Source: Anaerolineae bacterium
GTDB lineage: Bacteria > Chloroflexota > Anaerolineae > UBA3071
Direction: 5' to 3'
Length of the DNA stretch: 45,613 nucleotides
NCBI GenBank assembly: GCA_029907105.1
Contig: JARYMM010000026.1
Coordinates: forward strand, 1-45,613
Every line of letters begins with the position of its first letter. Within the stretch, counting starts at the first letter, position 1. The position numbers and the translations under genes were made by a program. A model generated the notes under the pieces. That model had not been told where the DNA came from, did no database searches, and was given only the letters and a program-made list of their open reading frames with translations. Shown piece after piece: positions 16,242 through 23,838 of this stretch.

Positions 16242-16337
16242 CGAGTGATCCGTGATACGTGAATTCACGGATCACGCATCACGGATCACGCATCACGGAT
16301 CACGCATCGCGGATCACGCATCACGCATCACGCAGTA
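16222..16337. repeat. CGTGATNCGTGA repeat array between lysK and argG
   Basis: Reiterated 7-9-base units of GTGATCC/GTGATAC face CACGGATCACGCATCACG units across GAATTC, making a hairpin followed by about eight tandem GATCACGCATCACG half-units. It begins inside lysK and supplies its stop codon. Confidence 0.85.
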
Positions 16338-16359
16338 ACGAAAACGGAGGAAATAAGCG

Positions 16360-17607
16360 ATGAAAAAGGTTGTTCTGGCTTACTCAGGTGGTTTGGACAC
16401 CTCGGTCATTCTGGCCTGGCTGAAGGAACGCTACGGCTGTGAGGTGGTCACTTTCACTGCCGACCTGGGCCAGGGGGATGACATGGAGGAAGTGAAGAAG
16501 AAGGCCCTGGCCACGGGAGCCAGCAAGGCCTACGTGGAGGACCTGCGGGAGGAGTTCCTCATGGAGTACGCCTTCCCCACCATGATGGCCGGGGCCATCT
16601 ACGAGCGGCACTATCTGCTGGGCACCTCTTTCGCCCGCCCGCTCATCGCCAGACGACAGGTGGAGATTGCCGAGCTGGAGGGGGCCGACGCCGTGGCCCA
16701 CGGTTGCACCGGCAAGGGCAACGACCAGGTGCGTTTCGAGCTGACCTACAAGGCGCTCAACCCGCACCTGAAGGTCATCGCCCCCTGGCGGGAGTGGGAG
16801 ATCCGCTCGCGGGAGGATGCGCTGGCCTATGCCGCCGCCCACAGCATCCCCGTGGCGGCCACCGAACGCTCCATCTACAGCCGCGACGGCAACATCTGGC
16901 ACCTGAGCCACGAGGGCGGCATCCTGGAGGACCCCTGGCGAGAGCCGGAGGAGGAAATGTTCCAGCTCACGGTGGCCCCCGAGGCGGCGCCGGATGAGCC
17001 GCTGACCCTGGAGATTGATTTCAAGGAAGGCATCCCCAAGCGCATTGACGGGGTGGCCTGCGGCCCCGTGGAGCTGCTGACCCGGCTGAACGAGCTTGGC
17101 GGGGCGCACGGCGTGGGGCGGGCGGACCTGGTGGAAAACCGTCTGGTGGGGGTGAAGTCGCGCGGCGTCTATGAGACCCCCGGCGGCACCATCCTTTACA
17201 CGGCCCACCGCGCCCTGGAGAGCATCTGCCTGGACCGGGAGACATTGCACTATAAGGACGTCGTCGCCCAGCGCTATGCGGAGCTGGTTTACTACGGCCA
17301 GTGGTTCACCCCGCTGCGGGAGGCCCTGGACGCCTTCGTGCGCCAGACGCAGCAGACGGTGACCGGCACGGTGCGGGTCAAGCTGTACAAGGGCAGTTGC
17401 ACCGTCGTCGGCCGCAAGTCGCCCTACAGCCTCTACCGGGAGGATTACGCCACCTTCGGCGAGGAGGACGTCTACGACCAGGCCGATGCCGAGGGCTTCA
17501 TCAACCTCTTCGGCCTGCCGCTGAAGGTCAAGGCCCTGCTGGACATCGAGGGCTTCGGCATCTCCGGCTACCGCGCGCCCAACTACAGCAAGTTCAAGCG
17601 GGATTAG
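16360..17607 (+). CDS. argG: Argininosuccinate synthase
   Basis: A 415-aa cytoplasmic enzyme that condenses citrulline and aspartate with ATP to argininosuccinate. The N-terminal ATP pyrophosphatase loop [10 protein letters not shown] is at about residues 7-16, [14 protein letters not shown] and the [17 protein letters not shown] substrate region are intact, and the C-terminus is full length. GGAGG lies just before the ATG. Its place after lysK shows that the LysW genes here feed arginine. Ornithine carbamoyltransferase is not in the window. Confidence 0.97.
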   Translation: MKKVVLAYSGGLDTSVILAWLKERYGCEVVTFTADLGQGDDMEEVKKKALATGASKAYVEDLREEFLMEYAFPTMMAGAIYERHYLLGTSFARPLIARRQVEIAELEGADAVAHGCTGKGNDQVRFELTYKALNPHLKVIAPWREWEIRSREDALAYAAAHSIPVAATERSIYSRDGNIWHLSHEGGILEDPWREPEEEMFQLTVAPEAAPDEPLTLEIDFKEGIPKRIDGVACGPVELLTRLNELGGAHGVGRADLVENRLVGVKSRGVYETPGGTILYTAHRALESICLDRETLHYKDVVAQRYAELVYYGQWFTPLREALDAFVRQTQQTVTGTVRVKLYKGSCTVVGRKSPYSLYREDYATFGEEDVYDQADAEGFINLFGLPLKVKALLDIEGFGISGYRAPNYSKFKRD

Positions 17608-17636
17608 GGGGATCGGGTCCCGGCTTGCGAGTTGCG

Positions 17637-17683
17637 GAGGTAGAGGGTGAGGCACTGAGGCACCGAGGTACTGAGGCAAAGGA
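17637..17683. repeat. Short-period repeat after argG
   Basis: Four to five units of GAGGCACTGAGGCACCGAGG-type words. Low complexity, no coding potential seen. Confidence 0.55.
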
Positions 17684-17687
17684 CGGC

Positions 17688-17716
17688 TTGCGATAGCGAC
17701 TCTTCGATGTTATCAT
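17688..17716 (+). promoter_or_regulatory. Possible internal promoter before argH
   Basis: TTGCGA (17688-17693), a 17-bp spacer and TATCAT (17711-17716). The predicted start falls at or next to the ATG of the small ORF at 17721, so its transcript could be almost leaderless. Confidence 0.35.
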
Positions 17717-17720
17717 AGTC

Positions 17721-17861
17721 ATGGTTGCTCCGGCCATTCATGCTTTGCTACAGGCGAAGAATGTCAACGGCGGTCTGCGACAGAAGCTTATAACCGGGAG
17801 GCTGGAGGTTGGTGTGCAACCACGCTGGTCAGAGGAGATGGTGGAAGAGGAGTTGGCATGA
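17721..17861 (+). CDS. Small ORF translationally coupled to argH
   Basis: A 46-aa ORF starting MVAPAIHALLQAKNVN and ending in an acidic helix-like tail (WSEEMVEEELA). Its TGA overlaps the argH ATG as ATGA, the usual sign of translational coupling. No upstream ribosome site is evident. The product is not recognised. It may only serve to load ribosomes on argH, or be a chance ORF. Confidence 0.35.
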   Translation: MVAPAIHALLQAKNVNGGLRQKLITGRLEVGVQPRWSEEMVEEELA

Positions 17862-19294
17862 AGCTATGGGGCGGACGGTTCGAAGGGACGCCTGATGAAC
17901 TGATGGAGCGTTTCAACAGGTCCATTGGCTTCGATTGGCGGCTGTGGTCTGTGGATATCGAGGGCAGCATCGCCTACGCCAAAGCGCTGGAGCGCGCCGG
18001 GCTGCTCAGCGCCGATGAGCGGGAGCGGCTCATCCAGGGGCTGCAGGCCGTGGCGCGGGAGTTCGAGGCCGGCCAGTTCGAGTTCAAGCCCTCGGACGAG
18101 GACATCCACACCGCCGTCGAGCGGCGGCTGGGGGAGCTGGTGGGCCAGGTGGCGGGCAAGCTGCACACCGGGCGCAGCCGCAACGACCAGGTGGCCACCG
18201 ACCTGCGCCTCTACCTGCTGAAGGAAATCCCCGGCCTGCGCCAGCAGCTTAGCGGGTTGCAAGAGGCCATCGTCGTCAAGGCAGAGCAACATCTGGACGT
18301 CATCATGCCCGGCTACACGCACCTGCAGCGGGCGCAGCCGGTGCTGTTCAGCCACTGGCTGCTGAGCTACTTCTGGATGCTGCAGCGAGATCGGGAGCGG
18401 CTGGATGAGCTGGAGAAGCGGGTCGCCGTGCTGCCGCTGGGCGCGGGAGCGCTGGCCGGCCATGCCACTTCGCTGCGCTCAAGTGCAGGCCTGGGCATTG
18501 ACCGCCACTTCCTGGCTGCCGAGCTGGGCTTTCGGGCGGTCAGCGAGAACAGCATGGATGCCGTATCGGACCGTGACTTCGTGGCCGAGTTCCTGTTTTG
18601 GGCCGCGCTGGTGCAGGTGCACCTCAGCCGGCTGGCCGAGGAGCTGATCCTCTGGTCCTCGGCGGAGTTCGGCTTCGTGGCGCTGGACGAGGCCTACGCC
18701 ACCGGCTCCAGCCTGATGCCCCAGAAGAAGAACCCTGATGCGCTGGAACTCCTGCGCGGCAAAGCGGGGCGCATGGTGGGCCATCTGGTGGCCTTGCTGA
18801 CGGTGCTCAAGGGGTTGCCCTCGACCTACAACAAGGACCTGCAGGAGGACAAGGAGCCGCTCTTCGACGCCCTGGACACGCTGAAGCTGGCCCTGCCCGT
18901 GGCGGCGGGCGTGGTGCGCACCCTGAAGGTCAACGCCGAGGCCATGGCTGCGGCCCTCGACGATGGGATGCTGGCCACCGACCTGGCCGACTACCTGGTG
19001 CGCCGTGGCGTGCCTTTCCGCCGTAGCCACGAGCTGGTGGGGCGCGCCGTGCGCCGGGCCGAGGAGCTGGGCCTGCCGCTGCGCGAGCTGCCGTTGGCCG
19101 AGTTCCAGGCCATTACTTCGGCTACGCTCAGTACAAGCTCCGAAGCCTTCGATGAAGACCTCTACGCCGTGTTCGACCATCGCCGCTCGGTGGAGATGCG
19201 GGACTCCTACGGCGGCACGGCCACGACCGCTGTCCGCCAGCAGATTGAGCAGGCCCGGGCAGTGTTACAAGGGGGCAATTTCACCCCCACCTGA
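17858..19294 (+). CDS. argH: Argininosuccinate lyase
   Basis: A 478-aa member of the fumarase/aspartase superfamily that splits argininosuccinate into arginine and fumarate, the last step of the pathway. It begins with MKLWGGRFEG, has TGRSRNDQVATDLRL and the mobile signature loop with the catalytic serine, GSSLMPQKKNP (about 283-293). Length is normal for the family (about 460). AAGAGGAGT upstream supports the ATG. It ends the plus-strand operon and converges on the pseudokinase gene. Confidence 0.97.
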   Translation: MKLWGGRFEGTPDELMERFNRSIGFDWRLWSVDIEGSIAYAKALERAGLLSADERERLIQGLQAVAREFEAGQFEFKPSDEDIHTAVERRLGELVGQVAGKLHTGRSRNDQVATDLRLYLLKEIPGLRQQLSGLQEAIVVKAEQHLDVIMPGYTHLQRAQPVLFSHWLLSYFWMLQRDRERLDELEKRVAVLPLGAGALAGHATSLRSSAGLGIDRHFLAAELGFRAVSENSMDAVSDRDFVAEFLFWAALVQVHLSRLAEELILWSSAEFGFVALDEAYATGSSLMPQKKNPDALELLRGKAGRMVGHLVALLTVLKGLPSTYNKDLQEDKEPLFDALDTLKLALPVAAGVVRTLKVNAEAMAAALDDGMLATDLADYLVRRGVPFRRSHELVGRAVRRAEELGLPLRELPLAEFQAITSATLSTSSEAFDEDLYAVFDHRRSVEMRDSYGGTATTAVRQQIEQARAVLQGGNFTPT

Positions 19295-19381
19295 CCTCCC
19301 CCATCAAGGGCGAGGGAGACCCTCACGCGCGGGGCGCACCCCGTAGGATGAAAATTTGCTACTGGAAAATTTGTTCCCGCT

Positions 19382-19496
19382 GGATCGTCAGACTTGTCCT
19401 GAATGAAGTGAAGGATCCAGCGGCCCGGCGACGGATCCTTCACGGAGCTTGCCACGCTGCGCTCGCAGCGTTGGTTCAGGACAGGTCTGGCGATCC
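19382..19496. repeat. 115-bp cruciform-forming repeat between convergent genes
   Basis: Outer arms 19382-19403 and 19475-19496 match at 20 of 22 positions. Inside are two further hairpins, GTGAAGGATCC/GGATCCTTCAC (19408-19418 with 19433-19443) and ACGCTGCG/CGCAGCGT (19453-19470). The three-way-junction plan is the same as in the unit at 1-60, with different sequence. No gene is seen in the rest of 19295-19588. Confidence 0.8.
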
Positions 19497-19546
19497 GCCG
19501 CGAACAGGGTTTATTTTCGGAGGAGTCTTCTGCGGGTTACCCAAAG

Positions 19547-19588
19547 TTCCCCTCCCCTGGCGGGAGGGGTTAGGGGAGGGGGATCGGC
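19547..19588. repeat. GC-rich hairpin at the convergent junction
   Basis: CCCCTCCC and GGGAGGGG arms around CTGGC, then more G-rich sequence up to the stop of the minus-strand gene. It may act as a bidirectional transcription stop. Confidence 0.5.
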
Positions 19589-22500
19589 TCATTTCCCTCG
19601 CAGCTTCTGTATCCTCTCCTCCACCCGCCATCGTTCCCCGGTCAGGGAGGCGTTGCACTGTGCCGCCACGGCGTAGGCCGCTTCGGCCTTGTCCATGTCA
19701 CCGGCCAGCCAGCAGGCAACGGCCAGTTGAAAACGGGCCTGGGGGTGTGAGGGCAAGGCAGCAGCGGCCGCCTCGGCCAGTTGGCGCATCGTCGCCAGCT
19801 CCTGTGTAGCTTCCTCGCTACGGCCCAACCGCTCGTAGGCCAAGGCCAGGTCCAGATGGGCTTCCACCAGCGTGCTCTCCGTCTCATCCGGCATGGCCTT
19901 CACGTACTCCGGTTGCTGCTGTAGGGCCTCCTGGAAACGGGTCAGGGCTTCGCTGGGGTTTCCCTGTTGCAGAGCAAGAGCGCCCAGTCCGAGCAGGGCG
20001 TTGACGTTGGAGGGCAGGATCTCCAGGGCCTTCTCATGTGCCCCCTTGGCCGCCGACAGGTCCCCCTGCAGGTCGTAGAAATAGCCCAGGCCGCTCCAGG
20101 CCAATGAGAAAGCCGGGGCCAGCTTCGTCGCCTGCTCCATCTCCCTCACCGCCTCGTCCAGGCGATCCTGGCGGTAGGCGAACCAGGCCGCCAGATAGTG
20201 GACGATGGGCAGATCGGGGGCATCCTGCAGCAGGGCTGTGTAGGCCTCGCTGGCCTCTGCTGTCTTGCCCTGGGCCTCGTAGATGGCGGCCAGTGCAGCC
20301 AGGACCTCGACCGATGGCTTGATCTCTCCTTCCAGGGACGGCTGCAGCGCCGCCAGCGCCTCATCCAGGCGACAGAGCCGGAGCAGGACACTGGCCAGCG
20401 CTGCCCGGTTAGTATCTCGATAAGGACCTTCCGGCTCGAAGCGGACAATGGCCGCCCGATACTCGCCCACGGCCTCCTCCAGGCGGCCCTGGGTCTCGTA
20501 GAGCCTGGCCAGGGCGACGTGCGTCTCGGCATCGTCGCTGAGCCTGAGCGCGGCCTGATACTCGGCGATGGCCTGATCAGGGTTGTCGGTGCGCTTGTAG
20601 AGGCTGGCCAGGGCCAGGCGGGCGAGAACGTTGTCCTCCAGGCGCAGCGAGGCATGATACTCAGCGATGGCTTCATCCATCTGCCCCTGGCGTTCCAGGA
20701 GCATGGCCAGGAAGCAACGGACGTCGGCGTCATCTTCCAGGGTCAGCGCCCGGCGGTAGGCGGCGATGGCCTCGTCCGTGCGGCCCAGTTTGTTGTAGGT
20801 GTCGCCCAGGCGGGCCAGGCTGGCCACGTGGCCGGGGTCGGCGGCTAGGGCGGCCTGGTATTCGGCCAGGGCCTTTTCGTACTCCCCGGCCTCGTAGTAG
20901 GCGTTGCCCAGGGCGGTGTGGTTGTCGGCATCGGGCTGCAAGGCCACGGCCTGCTGGAGCGCGGGGATGGCCTGCCGCGTATCGCCCAGCAACAGGTACA
21001 TCAGCCCCAACATGGAGGTCACGGCCGCGTCGCGTCGGTTGTGCTCCAGGTAGCTCTGGGCGGCGGTTATGGCTTTCTCATAGGACGTTCTCGCTTCCTC
21101 GGCCTCCCCTCGCTCCTCCAGGAGCTGGCCGATGGCGTGCCAGGCGGTGAAGTCGTCAGGATCATACTGCACGGCGGCGCGGTACTCCTGTAGTGCCTCC
21201 TCGGTCCGGCCCAGCTCCCGGTAGAGGTCGCCCAGCAGGTCATGGGTGTTGGCGTCGCAGGGGAGAAGGGCCAGGGCCTGCTGGTAGGCAGCAACGGCCT
21301 GATCCGGCTGCCCCAGGTGCCGATAGGCCAGGCCCAGAGAGACCTGATCGGTGAAGAGGCCAGGGGAGAGCGCGATCGCTTGATTGTAGGCGTCCACGGC
21401 CTCTGTCCAGCGCTCCAGGTCCAGATAGGCCCGGCCCAGGGAGCGGTAGAACCAGGCCAGGCGGTCAGGACGTAGGGGCGCACGGCCGTGCGCCCCGACC
21501 TCTATGGCCTGCTGATACTGGGCAACCGCCTCTTCCAGCTTGCCCTGGCTCCATAGGGTGTCAGCGTGCGCGGCCATGGCCTGGGGATCGTCGGCCTTTT
21601 CCTTCAGCGCTCCTTCGGCCAGACTCGTGGCCTTCTGGTACTCGGCGGCAGCCTCGTCGGCGCGGCCTAGCTTCTCGTAGGCCTGGCCCAGGGCGCTGTG
21701 GATGGCGGGGTCGTCGGGCGAGAGCTCGGCGGCTCTGGCGAGGGCTGTGGCCGCCTCATCCCAGCGGTTCTCTGCCGTCAACAGCACACCGCGAAAATAG
21801 CAGGTGTCGCCGCTATCCGGCTTCAGGCGCAGGGCTTTCTCGGTTTCCTGCAGGGCGGCGGCATAATCGCAGTTGGCGCTGTAGGCGATGGCCAGATTGT
21901 GGCGAGCGGCGTAGAGGTCCGGGTTGAGGCGAACGGCCTCCTGCAAGGCGGCCAGGGCCTGGGGGAACTGGTGCAGGTAGAAGTGGCTGGAGCCTTTGTA
22001 GAAATAAACCGCCTCCTTGCCCATCAACCGCGCCTCCGCGGGGGCGGATTGCAAGGCCAGCTCGAAGAAAGTCAGGGCCTGATCGTTCTGGCCGTCGGCA
22101 TAGTAGGCCAGGCCAATGGCCGCCGCGGCGATGTAGTTCATCTCCTTGAGTTCCCTGTCCACCCGGATCTCCAACTGCTCCAGGTCGGCCAGGCTCACGG
22201 CGGTTTGCTTGAGGAAGGGCAGGTACTGCTGGGGCGCTCTGACCAGTTCGAAGCGCGGGTTGACACCGGCGTCATCGTACCAGCCGTAGATAACCACGGC
22301 GGCCCTGTGCGCGGCGGCCCGGGCGCGGGCATTCCGCTCGGTGTAGACCTCGTAGGCCCGCTCTACGTAGACCCCTTCCACCTTGAGCTGGCTCAGGGCC
22401 TCGTTGAGGCCGGTCTCGATGCAGCGGGCGTAGTTCACCACCCGGGTCTCGGGATCATGCTCGAAGTCGGCGATGAGGACGATGAGCCCCTTGGGCGGGC

Positions 22501-23788
22501 GTTTCATGTCGTAGAGGGTCCAGCCGCCCCAGCCTGCCGCCGCCAGCACGGTCAGGATCAGCCCGGCTGCAGCCAGACGGCGTTGCCAGCGTTTATAGAG
22601 CTGAGGGCGGGCCAGGACGTAACCCGCGCTGATCACCATGGCGGCCAGCCCGACGCCTACAACGATCAACCCGATGAGGGGGTTGCGCATGATGTCCACC
22701 GCCTTGGTGAACTTCTCCAGCAAGGCCAGGACAGTGGTGAAAACCGCCAGGATCTGTATGAGGAGATTGCGAACGCCCTCCCTCTTTGGCTCCTTCTCCA
22801 CTGGCTTCGCGGTAAGCGGAGCGCCTTCTTCAATCAGGGAAGGCGGGGCAACGGGGACCGCCGGCCGGGCCTTGGGCTCCGGAGGCGGAGCGGCAACAGG
22901 CGCAGGGGTTATTTCCTCAACTTGCGGTGCAGGGGGTGCAATGCCGGCCAGGGCTTCTTCCAGGGCAGCGACCATCTCTCCGGCCGTCTGATAGCGGTCG
23001 GCTGGCGACTTGCTGAGCGCCTTGAGAATGACCCGTTCCACAGCAAGGGGCAGGCCGGGGTTGATCTGCGAGGGCGGGGGCGGCGACTCGGTGAGGTGGC
23101 GCATGATCATAGCGGCTGGCGTATCCGCCGTGAAGGGAAGGCGGTTGGTGCACAGTTGGTAGAGGATGACCCCCAGCGAGTAGATATCGGCCCGCCCGTC
23201 CACAGGGTCGCCCCTTCCCTGTTCAGGAGCCATGTATGCCGGTGTGTCGGTGGCATCACGGCTCAGGGCGCGGAGGGTCGTGCCCATGATTCTGGCCATG
23301 CCCAAATCGCTCAGCACAGGCTCGCCCTGGGCGGTGAACAGGATGTTGGTGGGTTTGATGCCCCCATGGACTATCCCCTGGCCATGGGCATAATCCAGGG
23401 CGCTGCCGAGGGCCCGGAGCAGGCCGAGCACTGCTGGCAAAGGCATGGTCTGGCCGCTGGCCCGCAGTTCCTCCAGCCGCTGTTTCAGGGTGGAGCCTTC
23501 TGCAAGCTCCGTGACCACGTAGAGCACGGCCCGATTGCCCGCGGTGGTCACGTCAAAGTCGTAGATCTGCAGAATGTGGGGGTGGCGCAGGGTGGCGGCC
23601 AGGCGAACCTCCTGGCGGAAGCGCTCGACGAACGTTTCGTCCTCGGCCAGGGAGGGGTGAAACGCCTTGATGGCCACCTCACGCCCCAAAGTCGGATGTT
23701 TGGCTTTGTACACCTCGGCCATACTGCTCGTGCCCAAGAGGGCAGTGACTTCGTATTTGCCAAGTTTTTGACCGACAAGATCAAGCAT
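19589..23788 (-). CDS. Membrane Ser/Thr pseudokinase with long TPR array
   Basis: A 1399-aa protein. The start at 23788 follows AGGAGTTGAGGAG; upstream reading is only a shadow of murQ. Residues 9-280 have the Hanks-kinase fold with VAIK (K41), DLG (161-163) and MAPEQ. However, the catalytic loop reads H141-G-G-I-K-P-T-N instead of HRDIKPxN, so the catalytic Asp is missing, and the glycine loop is altered (GTSSMAEVY). It is therefore probably a pseudokinase or a very weak kinase. A Pro-rich segment (about 285-325) precedes hydrophobic stretches near 341-358, 370-393 and 405-423. The C-terminal 900 residues are mostly tandem TPRs with about 20 units. A palindrome at 21475-21496 is read as GAHGRAPLR between repeats. 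A scaffold role in envelope or cell-wall sensing is inferred from its place beside the muropeptide genes. Confidence 0.88.
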   Translation of the reverse strand: MLDLVGQKLGKYEVTALLGTSSMAEVYKAKHPTLGREVAIKAFHPSLAEDETFVERFRQEVRLAATLRHPHILQIYDFDVTTAGNRAVLYVVTELAEGSTLKQRLEELRASGQTMPLPAVLGLLRALGSALDYAHGQGIVHGGIKPTNILFTAQGEPVLSDLGMARIMGTTLRALSRDATDTPAYMAPEQGRGDPVDGRADIYSLGVILYQLCTNRLPFTADTPAAMIMRHLTESPPPPSQINPGLPLAVERVILKALSKSPADRYQTAGEMVAALEEALAGIAPPAPQVEEITPAPVAAPPPEPKARPAVPVAPPSLIEEGAPLTAKPVEKEPKREGVRNLLIQILAVFTTVLALLEKFTKAVDIMRNPLIGLIVVGVGLAAMVISAGYVLARPQLYKRWQRRLAAAGLILTVLAAAGWGGWTLYDMKRPPKGLIVLIADFEHDPETRVVNYARCIETGLNEALSQLKVEGVYVERAYEVYTERNARARAAAHRAAVVIYGWYDDAGVNPRFELVRAPQQYLPFLKQTAVSLADLEQLEIRVDRELKEMNYIAAAAIGLAYYADGQNDQALTFFELALQSAPAEARLMGKEAVYFYKGSSHFYLHQFPQALAALQEAVRLNPDLYAARHNLAIAYSANCDYAAALQETEKALRLKPDSGDTCYFRGVLLTAENRWDEAATALARAAELSPDDPAIHSALGQAYEKLGRADEAAAEYQKATSLAEGALKEKADDPQAMAAHADTLWSQGKLEEAVAQYQQAIEVGAHGRAPLRPDRLAWFYRSLGRAYLDLERWTEAVDAYNQAIALSPGLFTDQVSLGLAYRHLGQPDQAVAAYQQALALLPCDANTHDLLGDLYRELGRTEEALQEYRAAVQYDPDDFTAWHAIGQLLEERGEAEEARTSYEKAITAAQSYLEHNRRDAAVTSMLGLMYLLLGDTRQAIPALQQAVALQPDADNHTALGNAYYEAGEYEKALAEYQAALAADPGHVASLARLGDTYNKLGRTDEAIAAYRRALTLEDDADVRCFLAMLLERQGQMDEAIAEYHASLRLEDNVLARLALASLYKRTDNPDQAIAEYQAALRLSDDAETHVALARLYETQGRLEEAVGEYRAAIVRFEPEGPYRDTNRAALASVLLRLCRLDEALAALQPSLEGEIKPSVEVLAALAAIYEAQGKTAEASEAYTALLQDAPDLPIVHYLAAWFAYRQDRLDEAVREMEQATKLAPAFSLAWSGLGYFYDLQGDLSAAKGAHEKALEILPSNVNALLGLGALALQQGNPSEALTRFQEALQQQPEYVKAMPDETESTLVEAHLDLALAYERLGRSEEATQELATMRQLAEAAAAALPSHPQARFQLAVACWLAGDMDKAEAAYAVAAQCNASLTGERWRVEERIQKLRGK
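21475..21496 (-). repeat. In-frame 22-bp perfect palindrome in the TPR gene
   Basis: GGGGCGCACGG and its exact complement, preceded by GTA on the plus strand. It is related to the GTAGGGGCG palindromes at 32291 (in galK) and 3474. Read in frame as GAHGRAPLR. Confidence 0.75.
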
Positions 23789-23838
23789 CTCCTCAACTCC
23801 TTCTGCAGAAACCCTCTGGCCGTGCCCGACTGCGGGTC

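Noticed and set aside
16245..16337. CRISPR array
   Set aside because: Units are only 7-9 bp, directly adjacent and without unique spacers; no cas genes nearby.
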